Below are positions 1 to 7,203 of a stretch of DNA of 14,996 nt, in pieces. The DNA is from Candidatus Stahliibacteriota bacterium (lineage in GTDB: Bacteria; Hydrothermota; Tepidihabitantia; B3-TA06). Position numbers and translations under genes: made by a program. Where the stretch lies: assembly GCA_030670165.1 (NCBI GenBank), contig DAOVCF010000023.1:1-14996 (forward strand). Direction: 5' to 3'. The notes beneath the pieces are model-generated. The model did not search any database. It worked only from the letters and a program-made list of their open reading frames with translations, and had not been told where the DNA came from. Positions within the stretch are counted from its first letter, which is position 1; each line of letters begins with the position of its first letter.

Positions 1-368
1 TCCTTCCACTGCTCGATTGCCGATTTCAAGGCGTCCACAGCCAGCACCGCGCAGTGCATCTTTACAGGAGGAAGTCCATCAAGCTCCTCTGCAGCCTGTT
101 TCCACGTAACATTCTCGGCCTCTTCGATGGTTTTTCCCTTCACCATCTCGGTAAGTATGGATGCGGTGGCGATGTTTGAGGCGCAGCCGAAGCTCTCGAA
201 CTTGATGTCGGTTATAACATGGGTTTTCTCATTAATCTTAAGGGTGATTTTGAGCATGTCGCCGCACGCCGGACTTCCCTCCAAAGCCTCGGCGTCGGCA
301 TTGGCTATCTCACCTACGTTGCGGGGATGCTTGAAGTGCTCGATTACCTTCTTTGAATAGGATAGCAT
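1..368 (-). CDS. nifU: NifU/IscU-type Fe-S cluster scaffold, C-terminus cut by the window edge
   Basis: Scaffold on which [2Fe-2S] and [4Fe-4S] clusters are assembled from sulfur delivered by the cysteine desulfurase encoded just upstream. The 122 visible residues cover almost all of an IscU-size domain. The three cluster cysteines are visible: C35 in ACGD (with D37), C62 in GCAS and C106 in MHCAV. The N-terminus (SYSKKVIEHFKHPRNVGE) is typical of the family. The ATG directly follows the nifS stop codon with no gap, and a strong AAGGAGG ribosome site lies in the last codons of nifS, so the two are co-translated. The reading frame is still open at base 1, so a longer NifU with extra C-terminal domains cannot be excluded. 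Confidence 0.95.
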   Translation of the reverse strand, partial: MLSYSKKVIEHFKHPRNVGEIANADAEALEGSPACGDMLKITLKINEKTHVITDIKFESFGCASNIATASILTEMVKGKTIEEAENVTWKQAAEELDGLPPVKMHCAVLAVDALKSAIEQWK

Positions 369-1532
369 CTAAGCCTCCTTGTCAGGTGTAAGCGGCGAGA
401 GCTTGCGAAGATCGCTAACGATCTCCTTAAGAGCATCGAGGGTCTTTGCGATCTCCTCTGTGGTGTTGAATTGCGAGAAGCTGAACCGCATCGAGCCGTG
501 CGCCTGCTCGTGCGGCCTGCCCATGGCCAGAAGCACGTAGGACGCCTCCAGCGCCTTCGAGAAGCAGGCCGAACCTGTGGCGACAGCTATCCCCTGCATA
601 TCCAGACGCAGAAGGATTGACTCGCCCTCGATGTAGTCGAAGGTCACGTTTAGGATGTGGGGAGCACCCCGATCAAGAGAGCCGTTCAGATGCACCCAGG
701 GAATATCCTTCCCTATCGCATCCCACATCATTCTCCTGAGCTTATCTATATGTTCTATGTGCTCGGGTTTCATCATCCCGATCGCCTTGGCCATGCCTGC
801 AGCACCTGGAAGGTTTTCGGTTCCAGGCCGCAGCTCGAACTCGTTGTAGCCTCCGTACATGATGGGTGAGAGCTTTACGTCCTTTCGCTTATACAGAGCA
901 CCGATGCCTTTAGGCCCATGGATCTTGTGCGCTGTGAGTGAGGCAAGCGCGAGGTTCATTTTTTTAACGTCCAAGCCAACCATCCCCCAGCCATGAACCG
1001 CGTCGGTGTGAAGAGAGATGCTCTTTTCTGCACATATCCTGCCGATCTCTTCCAAAGGCTGAATAGTTCCCACCTCCTGGTTGACCAGCTGAACAGAACT
1101 GAGTACGGTTTCAAGACGCAGAGCCGCATTGAACTCATCAAGCTTAATGAAGCCATCCTGATCAACCCCTACTTCTGTGAGTTCAACACCATCCTTTCGG
1201 AGCGCACGAAGCGTATTGAGAACCGACTCGTGCTCTATTGCTGTGGTTACCACGTGAACCGGTTTCTTTAAGGACTTGAGATACCCCTGGATCGCCAGGT
1301 TGTTGGCCTCGGTGCCGCCTGAGGTAAAAATGATTTCTTCAGGTTCAGCGTTGATGGAGCGGGCTATTATTGCCCTGGATTCTTCCAGCTTCTCCTTGGC
1401 CTCAAGCGACGCCTGGTGCCCGAAGTGCCCTGTTGGAGCAGCATACTCTTCTAAAAGCCAGGGCCTCATCTCCTCAAGCACCCAGGTGTCAAGCCGGGTG
1501 GTGGTGGCGTTATCAAGATATATCTCGTTCAC
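369..1532 (-). CDS. nifS: Cysteine desulfurase, NifS/IscS class
   Basis: PLP enzyme that converts cysteine to alanine and leaves a persulfide on its active cysteine, feeding sulfur to the NifU scaffold encoded next. The 387-residue length is normal for the class. Visible motifs are TSGGTEAN (70-77, PLP phosphate region), H101, the PLP-stacking TDA (D177), the Schiff-base lysine K203 in AHKIHGPKG, RPGTEN (235-240) and the catalytic C323 in TGSACFS. The start is GTG and overlaps the rseC stop in a GTGA junction, so it depends on coupling; the ribosome site is weak. The HTDAVHGWG and MYGGYNEFE segments deviate from the usual sequence, but no essential residue is missing. NifS rather than IscS is chosen from the nifU-type neighbour; physiologically it is probably the housekeeping desulfurase. 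Confidence 0.96.
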   Translation of the reverse strand: MNEIYLDNATTTRLDTWVLEEMRPWLLEEYAAPTGHFGHQASLEAKEKLEESRAIIARSINAEPEEIIFTSGGTEANNLAIQGYLKSLKKPVHVVTTAIEHESVLNTLRALRKDGVELTEVGVDQDGFIKLDEFNAALRLETVLSSVQLVNQEVGTIQPLEEIGRICAEKSISLHTDAVHGWGMVGLDVKKMNLALASLTAHKIHGPKGIGALYKRKDVKLSPIMYGGYNEFELRPGTENLPGAAGMAKAIGMMKPEHIEHIDKLRRMMWDAIGKDIPWVHLNGSLDRGAPHILNVTFDYIEGESILLRLDMQGIAVATGSACFSKALEASYVLLAMGRPHEQAHGSMRFSFSQFNTTEEIAKTLDALKEIVSDLRKLSPLTPDKEA

Positions 1533-1981
1533 TCAACCCGCTCCATTGCATCAATAATAACCTCGCCTGCCGACTTGTAAGCGCGAGGCAGGAACCAGCC
1601 CGAGCGCTTCAAACGCTTGTTCAGAATGAACAGAAATACCCAGTATATTGCGAGAGAGGCCACCGCGGAAATCACCCTTGCCAAGAGCGGCGCTTTGAAG
1701 GCGAACTCCGCAACGAGCCAGACGAGGAGGGGAACGAACACCGAACCCACAAAGATCAGTAAGGAGGAGATAATCGATGGTCCTGATGGAAAATCTATCG
1801 AAACCAGGTCGCCTTCGTGAAGCTCCGGCTCTGCCCGCGCGATCAGAACGCGATGGTCACCTGTAAGAAAGCATATCGCCTTATGTCCACAAGTCCCGCA
1901 GACCCCATGCGTACTCATGCGCACCCTAACAAGATTACCTTCTGTATCAATAACCTCTCCCTGCTCTTTCTCTTTGATCAT
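1529..1981 (-). CDS. rseC: RseC/MucC-family membrane protein with CxxC motif
   Basis: The 150-residue protein has the RseC layout. A short N-terminal beta domain (IKEKEQGEVIDTEGNLVRV) is followed by a cysteine cluster C28-x2-C31-x5-C37, a second beta segment ending in EGDLVSIDF, two transmembrane helices (about 70-94 and 99-121) and a basic cytoplasmic tail. In enterobacteria RseC acts with the Rsx/Rnf complex to keep SoxR reduced; the role outside that system is poorly defined. Here it precedes nifS/nifU, which suggests a redox or Fe-S link. The ATG lies exactly at the predicted transcription start, so the transcript looks leaderless, and no Shine-Dalgarno is present. The family call rests on topology and cysteine pattern. 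Confidence 0.8.
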   Translation of the reverse strand: MIKEKEQGEVIDTEGNLVRVRMSTHGVCGTCGHKAICFLTGDHRVLIARAEPELHEGDLVSIDFPSGPSIISSLLIFVGSVFVPLLVWLVAEFAFKAPLLARVISAVASLAIYWVFLFILNKRLKRSGWFLPRAYKSAGEVIIDAMERVE

Positions 1982-1987
1982 CTGATT

Positions 1988-2015
1988 ATTATAGTTTTTT
2001 GCTAGGGTTTGTCAA
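1988..2015 (-). promoter_or_regulatory. Consensus sigma-70-type promoter of rseC-nifS-nifU
   Basis: Read on the minus strand: a perfect TTGACA (2015..2010), 16 bp, and a perfect TATAAT (1993..1988). Six bases separate the -10 box from the ATG, so the normal initiation position (about 1981) is the A of the rseC start codon. The predicted mRNA has no 5' untranslated region. Confidence 0.85.
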
Positions 2016-2084
2016 GGCAACTGCCCGCCCTGCTGGAAATTCCCGCTTAGAGTAGCAGCCCGATCTCTTTTTAACCACAATCAT
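1989..2084 (-). CDS. Possible 31-residue small basic protein
   Basis: Complete small frame beginning MIVVKKRSGCYSKREF and ending TNPSKKL before TAA. It has a good AGGAG ribosome site (2097..2093) eight bases before ATG and a candidate promoter further upstream. Nine of its 31 residues are Lys or Arg, with one cysteine and no hydrophobic segment. Its 3' end overlaps the whole rseC promoter, and its TAA lies inside the TATAAT box. No family is recognised. Alternatives are a regulatory leader ORF, whose transcription would run through the rseC promoter, or a chance frame. Confidence 0.35.
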   Translation of the reverse strand: MIVVKKRSGCYSKREFPAGRAVALTNPSKKL

Positions 2085-2198
2085 TATCAATTCTCCTATC
2101 TTATACCCTAGCGCGGGAACGACTTATGTCAACCTGTGGAATTATCCATGCTTAACTGCAGAATTTCGATGTAACCAAGGGCAAGAAGTGCCGACAGA
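2085..2198. other. Non-coding gap after the QueG-like gene
   Basis: Apart from the candidate promoter at 2105-2132 and the ribosome site at 2093-2097, I see no gene, no RNA fold I can name and no hairpin with a T-run that would end transcription of the mnmG operon. Confidence 0.5.
2105..2132 (-). promoter_or_regulatory. Candidate promoter of the small ORF
   Basis: A perfect TTGACA (2132..2127) and, 16 bp on, TAGGGT (2110..2105), which keeps only the T, A and final T of the -10 consensus. A better-looking TATAAG (2105..2100) would need a 21-bp spacer. Predicted starts near 2098 or 2093 lie just upstream of, or within, the ribosome site of the 31-codon frame. Confidence 0.4.
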
Positions 2199-2882
2199 TC
2201 AACGGTCTTGAACCTGCTTCGCGCTGCATGCCCGAACGCATATCCCGCAGATGTGCTGGCCTACGAGATGCTGGCGGACGAATGAATCGAGCTTTGCGTA
2301 GCAGCGCTGGTGATCGAACGCTGCTGGATCGTCGGCTATTGCCTGGGCAGGGCACGCGTCAAGGCAGGCGCGGCATGCGCCGCAGTCGAGATTGGAGGGA
2401 CGACCGGGTTCAAGGGGCGCATCGGTAAGTACTGATACCAGTCGAACCTGGGAGCCGTACTCAGGGGTAACCAGCAGGTTGTTTCTACCGATCCAGCCAA
2501 GGCCGGCCTGGAGAGCCGCGTGCTTGTGTGAGAAGATTCCGCGCTGGTTCTTCCAATCCAGGAGCTGGGAGGCGGGCACCGGGTAGGCGGAAAAGCTATG
2601 ATCCTGAAGGAAGCGGGTAATCCTCAATCCCAGCTGGTCAAGTGCCAGGTTGACCATCCGGTAGTGATGGTAGTAGGTTTTGGTAGGATGATCGGTAATC
2701 TCTGCAAGCACCGCCTCGGATAATCTTATCGCGGCAACCACCACGTAATTCATGCGTTGCCTGATCCCCTCGGATACGAGAATGTGTTCAGGTGTGATTT
2801 GAGCGAGTTCGGCTACCCCTGCCAGATCGGCACCTTGCCCGTCAGCGAAACTCAGGAGTTCAGTCGTCAGATTCTTGCTCAT
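2199..2882 (-). CDS. Short QueG-like double [4Fe-4S] protein
   Basis: A 227-residue protein with the DUF1730-like N-terminal half of epoxyqueuosine reductase (SHKHAALQAGLGWIGRNN, about 118-135) and two ferredoxin-type clusters: C167-x2-C170-x2-C173-x3-C177, and C194 with C212-x2-C215-x3-C219. QueG uses cobalamin and two clusters in the last step of queuosine synthesis in tRNA. This protein is well over 100 residues shorter and lacks the C-terminal HEAT-like region. It may therefore be a short QueG variant or a related iron-sulfur reductase of unknown substrate. Its ATG sits 23 bp inside the end of mnmG behind AAGGGAAG, so the two are coupled. Pairing with mnmG, another tRNA wobble-uridine enzyme, weakly supports a tRNA role. 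The cluster assignment is firm; the substrate is not. Confidence 0.78.
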   Translation of the reverse strand: MSKNLTTELLSFADGQGADLAGVAELAQITPEHILVSEGIRQRMNYVVVAAIRLSEAVLAEITDHPTKTYYHHYRMVNLALDQLGLRITRFLQDHSFSAYPVPASQLLDWKNQRGIFSHKHAALQAGLGWIGRNNLLVTPEYGSQVRLVSVLTDAPLEPGRPSNLDCGACRACLDACPAQAIADDPAAFDHQRCYAKLDSFVRQHLVGQHICGICVRACSAKQVQDR

Positions 2883-4740
2883 CCGGCTTCCCTTGTTTGA
2901 GGTAGCGGTAGAGCGCCAGGAGCGCCACCGGCGTGATGCCTGATATGCGCGATGCCTGACCCAGGGTGGAAGGCCTTATGAGATTGAGCTTCTCGATCAC
3001 CTCGTTTGAGAGTCCTGGTACCTGTCCAAAGACAAGACCTTCCGGAATCTTGACCTTCTCGATGCGCTGGAAGCGTTTGATCTCATCAAGGGTGCGATCG
3101 ATGTATCCTGAGTATTTTACCTCTATCTGAACCCGCTCCTTCACAAAATCAGGTAGCTCTTCTATACCCTCATCGATTTCATCGAGATCCTCAATCGAAA
3201 GCTCTGGCCGGCGCAGGAGATCGGCAAGGCTAAGTCTATCCGTGGTCGAGGGAAACCCGTGCTCTGAGAGGATCTGATTCGTTTTCTCTATCCTCGGCCT
3301 GGTCTTTTCAAGGTGCTCAATCGTTTCTTTGCATCTGGCCTCCGCCTCCTGGACCATTCGGTAGTCCTTCTCGCGCAGAAGTCCTAACTTATAACCTTTC
3401 TCTGAGAGTCGGGCGCAGGCGTTGTCCTCGCGCAGAAGTAAGCGGTACTCCACTCTGGAGGTAAACATGCGGTAAGGCTCGTTCGTGCCGCGGGTTATAA
3501 GATCGTCTACGAGAACCCCGGTGTAGGCCTGGTCTCGACCAAGTGTGAATGGCTCCTTGCCCTTGACCCTCAGTGCTGCGTTGATTCCTGCCAGCAACCC
3601 CTGGGCCGCCGCCTCCTCGTAGCCGGTGGTGCCGTTTATCTGACCTGCAAAGAAGAGATCACCGATGACCTTGGTCTCGAGCCAGCTAAAGAGCTGGGTG
3701 GGCTGGACAAAGTCGTGCTCAATCGCATAGCCGGGACGAATGAACCCCGCGCGCTCAAGTCCGGGAACGGCATGGATCACCCTCTGCTGAACATCCAAAG
3801 GCAGGCTGGTGGAGAGCCCGTTGGGATAAACCTCGTTGGTTGAAAGGCCCTCCGGTTCAATGAACACCCGGTGGGAGTCCTTGTCTGGGAACTTGACAAC
3901 CTTGTCCTCAATGGACGGGCAGTAGCGAACCCCGGTTCCGGTTATCTTACCCGTATAAAGCGGGGAGCGGTCAAGATTTTCAGAGATTATCTCGTGGACC
4001 TCTGGCGTGGTGCGGGTGATGTAGCACAGCGCCTGGTTGCGCAGTTTGGGCTTGCTGAAGAAGGAGATGCCGGGCGGCGGTTCCTCGCCGGGTTGGGATT
4101 TCATCCGCTCATAGTCAAGGCTGCGTCCGTCCAACCGAGGAGGGGTACCTGTCTTGAAGCGTCCCATCTCAAAGCCCAGAACGCGCAACGTCTTGGATAG
4201 GCTTTTTGCAGCCTGATCACCTAAACGCCCACCATCAAAATGCTCGCTGCCGATATGCAGAAGGCCATTAAGGAAGGTCCCAGGGGCAAGCACCACAACC
4301 TGGGCTCGGATTCGGCCTGCGGCCTGAGCATCAACACCTGCTACCCTATCTCCCTCAATATAAAGTCCCTTAACCTCATCCTGCCATATCGAAAGGTTCT
4401 CCGTCTCTTCGAGCACCCTGCATGATAGATTCCGGTAAAGCGCCTTGTCGCACTGGATACGTGTTGACTGCACCGCCGGACCCTTGCTTCGATTGAGACG
4501 TCTGAAGTGGATGCCGCAGCGGTCGGCAAGACGAGCCTGCAATCCACCCAGAGCGTCTATCTCTCTGGTAAGCTGGCTCTTGCCTAGACCACCGATTGCA
4601 GGGTTGCACGACATCTCACCTATCTGCTCGATGTTCAGGGTGATAAGCATGGTCCTCACTCCCATTCGTGCCGCAGCGTGTGCGGCTTCTATCCCTGCAT
4701 GGCCACCGCCAACGACGATCACATCATACTGAATGCTCAT
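2860..4740 (-). CDS. mnmG: tRNA uridine-34 carboxymethylaminomethyl-modifying enzyme MnmG (GidA)
   Basis: FAD enzyme that, with MnmE, installs the carboxymethylaminomethyl group on wobble uridine of certain tRNAs. The 626-residue length is normal. Visible motifs are the dinucleotide-binding GGGHAGIEAA (11-20), CNPAIGGLGKSQLTREIDALGG-type loop from C45, the family signature RFKTGTPPRLDGR, and FFAGQINGTTGYEEAAAQG near the FAD C-terminal part. The C-terminal helical tRNA-binding region ends in the typical IPEGLVFGQVPGLSNEV and ASRISGITPVALLALYRYLK. Its ATG overlaps the stop of the upstream fusion gene (ATGA), preceded by AGGGGA. No MnmE gene is in the window. The loop GLGKSQLTRE differs from the usual GIGKGHLVKE, but nothing essential seems lost. 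Confidence 0.98.
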   Translation of the reverse strand: MSIQYDVIVVGGGHAGIEAAHAAARMGVRTMLITLNIEQIGEMSCNPAIGGLGKSQLTREIDALGGLQARLADRCGIHFRRLNRSKGPAVQSTRIQCDKALYRNLSCRVLEETENLSIWQDEVKGLYIEGDRVAGVDAQAAGRIRAQVVVLAPGTFLNGLLHIGSEHFDGGRLGDQAAKSLSKTLRVLGFEMGRFKTGTPPRLDGRSLDYERMKSQPGEEPPPGISFFSKPKLRNQALCYITRTTPEVHEIISENLDRSPLYTGKITGTGVRYCPSIEDKVVKFPDKDSHRVFIEPEGLSTNEVYPNGLSTSLPLDVQQRVIHAVPGLERAGFIRPGYAIEHDFVQPTQLFSWLETKVIGDLFFAGQINGTTGYEEAAAQGLLAGINAALRVKGKEPFTLGRDQAYTGVLVDDLITRGTNEPYRMFTSRVEYRLLLREDNACARLSEKGYKLGLLREKDYRMVQEAEARCKETIEHLEKTRPRIEKTNQILSEHGFPSTTDRLSLADLLRRPELSIEDLDEIDEGIEELPDFVKERVQIEVKYSGYIDRTLDEIKRFQRIEKVKIPEGLVFGQVPGLSNEVIEKLNLIRPSTLGQASRISGITPVALLALYRYLKQGKPDEQESDD

Positions 4741-7124
4741 AGAATTCCCCTAAGCAGAAAGAACACCATAAGTCCGGCCAGCACGAGGAACAGGATCGCG
4801 GTCAGAAGCTTCGTCAGTGCAGCGTTGCGGGTAAGGAACGTCTGAAAGTGTCTCTCACTCATGCCGAACCGAACCAGTATGAATATAACAATGAGGGGGA
4901 TAATGAAGGCGATATTGTAGAGAAGTAAATACAGCAGAGCCCTGCCGCGGAACTCGGAGACCTGAACCATGTAAACCAGGGTGGGCAGGTAGATCTGGCC
5001 GGTACAGATCAGCTCGAAGATCGACACAAAGAAACCAGTCACCACCGCACCGATCACTATCCCGCCCAGGGTGGTGCGTTTACGGATAATCTGATTCAGA
5101 CGCTTGCGGATGCGATCCGGCATCTTGAGCTTGATCCTCTCGCCCTCGCCGCGTTTGAGCAGGAGGAAGTCGTTGAACGAATAGGCGGTGAGAACCAGAA
5201 GAAATACGATGGTTGCGGCCACGATCACTACGGAAACCCACCTGAGTACTGAAAGCAAGGCAAGTATCTGGTAGGCGAAAAAACCCAGAAGGAAGTAGGT
5301 CAAAAAGACCGATGCAATGAAAGGAGCGGCCACCCAGATGATCCGGCGGCGCTGGACCCCTAAAACGGAAAGGTAGGTTATAAAGAAGATCAAAACCGCA
5401 AACGCGCACGGGTTTATGCCGTCAAGAAGGCCTGCCCCGATTATGGGGAGTATGCCGAAGCCCTTGAATTCACGTACGATCTCCTCAGCACCCCTCTGTC
5501 GAGCGGCCCCTATCTCTTCCCATGGGACGGGTTCTTCCCGTTCCGCTTCCAGCAGGGTCTTGAGTTTGGTAGAGTTGATATCTGACTGGATAAGATAACC
5601 TCTTCCAAAAAACAAGGCTGGTGTAAGGAGCCGCTTGTTTTTGGAAACGCCGTAAACCTCGCCGAACGCGGCCAGAAGCTCCTTGCCATAAGGGTCTTCT
5701 ATGCTGTAGATTTGAATCGCCAGTGTCGAGTCCTTGCTCACAAAACCCTTGAGTAAGGATAACGCCCGGTCGCACTCCTGGCAGGCGAATGTCTCAAAGA
5801 AAACGATCTTGCTCTTGCCTGCCGCCACTGAGGTATCCGAAGCTAAAGCAACCGCGGTATCTATCTCTACAGTCAGCTCCTGGCCTGCATATCTTAGAGA
5901 ATCTTGTGCAGAGTAGCCTGGCCGCAGGGTAAGAAGCAGGCGCTCCAGATCGCGTTTGACCTCCTCATCCCCTCCCAGAGCAAGACCTTCAAAAAACAGA
6001 ACCGGTATGTCGTTCTCAAGATCGTTTGCCTTGGCCTCCATCTCCTCAAGAAGGAAGTACTCCTCGGTCTTGTCTATGTTATGCAGCTTGATGGTAAAAA
6101 GGCCGGGGTAGCGCTTGGCCAGGCGAGGTAGATCAACCTTTAGAATCCTGATGCAGTGATCGCAGTCAGGGGCGTAAAAGAGGTCTATGACTATCGGAGA
6201 GTGTCGTGTTTCCGACTGGGTATCGGGGATGATAAGAGCAGAGTCAATCTCCACATCCTCAGCCTCGATGTAAGGGGCTACGATGCTTTGTATCGTTGGT
6301 TCCTCAGGGTAGCGATCTGAGAGCGCAGACACATCGTTTGCTAAAAGTGCAAGCGAGTCGTCATCGAACCTGAACCGGGCAACACCGAAGTGCTTAGCGT
6401 CCGAGCCTGCGCCCAGGATAAAACTGCTGCCCACGCGCTCCGGCTTTGGAAGATACGCAGGGGTGTGTCCGGAGACTATGATGTCTATATCAGGGAACCC
6501 TTCTGCGATCTTTCGCTCGGCGTCAAGCCCCAGGTGGGAGAGGAGGATTATTACGCCTCCTGCCTCTTTAAGTTCAGGAAGGATAGAATGAAGCTCTGAT
6601 GCCGGGTCCTTGAGCTGTACACCGCCGAGATCGGATTCATCGTAGAAAAGAAACGCATCCTTGGATATGAGTGAGATTACGACCACCTTGACCCCTTGCA
6701 CCTCTCTCACGATATAGGGCTTAAGCAACCGTTTGCCGCCTTTGTAAGCATTAAGGCAGACGAAAGGCAGTCGACCTTTCATCCGGGAAGAGAAGAACTC
6801 GTAACCCTCGATAAGCTCCTGATCCCCGAAGGCCACGGCATCGAGAGGGATGCGCCTGTATGCCTCCAGGAAAACCGAATACTTCACGCGGGATGGGAAG
6901 GGTGCGAGTATATCGCCTGCATCAAGGATAAGCAACGCAGATTCTTTACCTTGGAGGTCCTTGATGGCGCTTGCCCGTCTGGGCAGGCCGCCCCACGGCC
7001 CCTCAGGACAGCGACACCATGAGAGCGTTCCGTTTGGCGATGCGATGTAGAATACGCTAAACTCCTGGGCAGAAAGGCCTCCAACCCCCCAAAATATCAG
7101 GCAAATCCCGACCAATTTCCTCAT
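4737..7124 (-). CDS. Fusion: 5'-nucleotidase-like, two thioredoxin-like and a CcdA/DsbD-like membrane domain
   Basis: A 795-residue protein. A signal peptide (1-19, ending GLSA) is followed by a metallophosphatase/5'-nucleotidase-like domain to about 300, which carries C37-R-C39, LDAGD (D68, D71), GDQE (100-103) where true enzymes have GNHE, H197 and SGH (H220). The opening DxH metal motif is absent, so activity is doubtful. Two thioredoxin-like domains follow: C321-D-H-C324 with IPV as cis-proline loop, and C448-Q-E-C451 with TPA. A six-helix CcdA/DsbD-like domain (about 556-792) has NPC573 and ELIC707TG as the cysteine pair. CcdA-class proteins pass electrons from cytoplasmic thioredoxin to the outside; here the acceptors appear to be fused on. 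Likely role: thiol reduction outside the cytoplasm, perhaps for cytochrome c maturation (inference). The longer frame from 7157 would start in the promoter, so 7124 is preferred. Confidence 0.8.
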   Translation of the reverse strand: MRKLVGICLIFWGVGGLSAQEFSVFYIASPNGTLSWCRCPEGPWGGLPRRASAIKDLQGKESALLILDAGDILAPFPSRVKYSVFLEAYRRIPLDAVAFGDQELIEGYEFFSSRMKGRLPFVCLNAYKGGKRLLKPYIVREVQGVKVVVISLISKDAFLFYDESDLGGVQLKDPASELHSILPELKEAGGVIILLSHLGLDAERKIAEGFPDIDIIVSGHTPAYLPKPERVGSSFILGAGSDAKHFGVARFRFDDDSLALLANDVSALSDRYPEEPTIQSIVAPYIEAEDVEIDSALIIPDTQSETRHSPIVIDLFYAPDCDHCIRILKVDLPRLAKRYPGLFTIKLHNIDKTEEYFLLEEMEAKANDLENDIPVLFFEGLALGGDEEVKRDLERLLLTLRPGYSAQDSLRYAGQELTVEIDTAVALASDTSVAAGKSKIVFFETFACQECDRALSLLKGFVSKDSTLAIQIYSIEDPYGKELLAAFGEVYGVSKNKRLLTPALFFGRGYLIQSDINSTKLKTLLEAEREEPVPWEEIGAARQRGAEEIVREFKGFGILPIIGAGLLDGINPCAFAVLIFFITYLSVLGVQRRRIIWVAAPFIASVFLTYFLLGFFAYQILALLSVLRWVSVVIVAATIVFLLVLTAYSFNDFLLLKRGEGERIKLKMPDRIRKRLNQIIRKRTTLGGIVIGAVVTGFFVSIFELICTGQIYLPTLVYMVQVSEFRGRALLYLLLYNIAFIIPLIVIFILVRFGMSERHFQTFLTRNAALTKLLTAILFLVLAGLMVFFLLRGIL

Positions 7125-7134
7125 AATTGCATGG

Positions 7135-7162
7135 ATTATAGGTCGCTTACCTGGCATGTCAA
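7135..7162 (-). promoter_or_regulatory. Consensus promoter of the fusion-mnmG-QueG-like operon
   Basis: Minus strand: TTGACA (7162..7157), 16 bp, TATAAT (7140..7135), both perfect. Initiation is expected near 7128, leaving only about four bases before the ATG at 7124. This decides the start: the in-frame ATG at 7157 lies at the end of the -35 box and cannot be in the transcript. Confidence 0.85.
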
Positions 7163-7169
7163 CGAGGAC

Positions 7170-7197
7170 TTTACAAACGGCTCAGCTTGGATAGAAT
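7170..7197 (+). promoter_or_regulatory. Promoter of the PPC-domain gene, divergent
   Basis: TTTACA (7170-7175), 16 bp, TAGAAT (7192-7197), each one base from consensus. Six bases then separate it from the ATG at 7204, so the predicted start is the A of ATG and the mRNA is leaderless. It lies back to back with the promoter of the fusion gene; only seven bases separate the two -35 boxes. Confidence 0.75.
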
Positions 7198-7203
7198 TCG
7201 GTA

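Noticed and set aside
2100..2132. TTGACA with TATAAG as a strong promoter
   Set aside because: The spacer would be 21 bp, too long; only the weaker 16-bp pairing with TAGGGT was kept as a candidate.
7130..7132. ATG 2 bases after the TATAAT box, opening a three-codon frame (MQL) that overlaps the fusion-gene start
   Set aside because: Too close to the -10 box to be inside the transcript.
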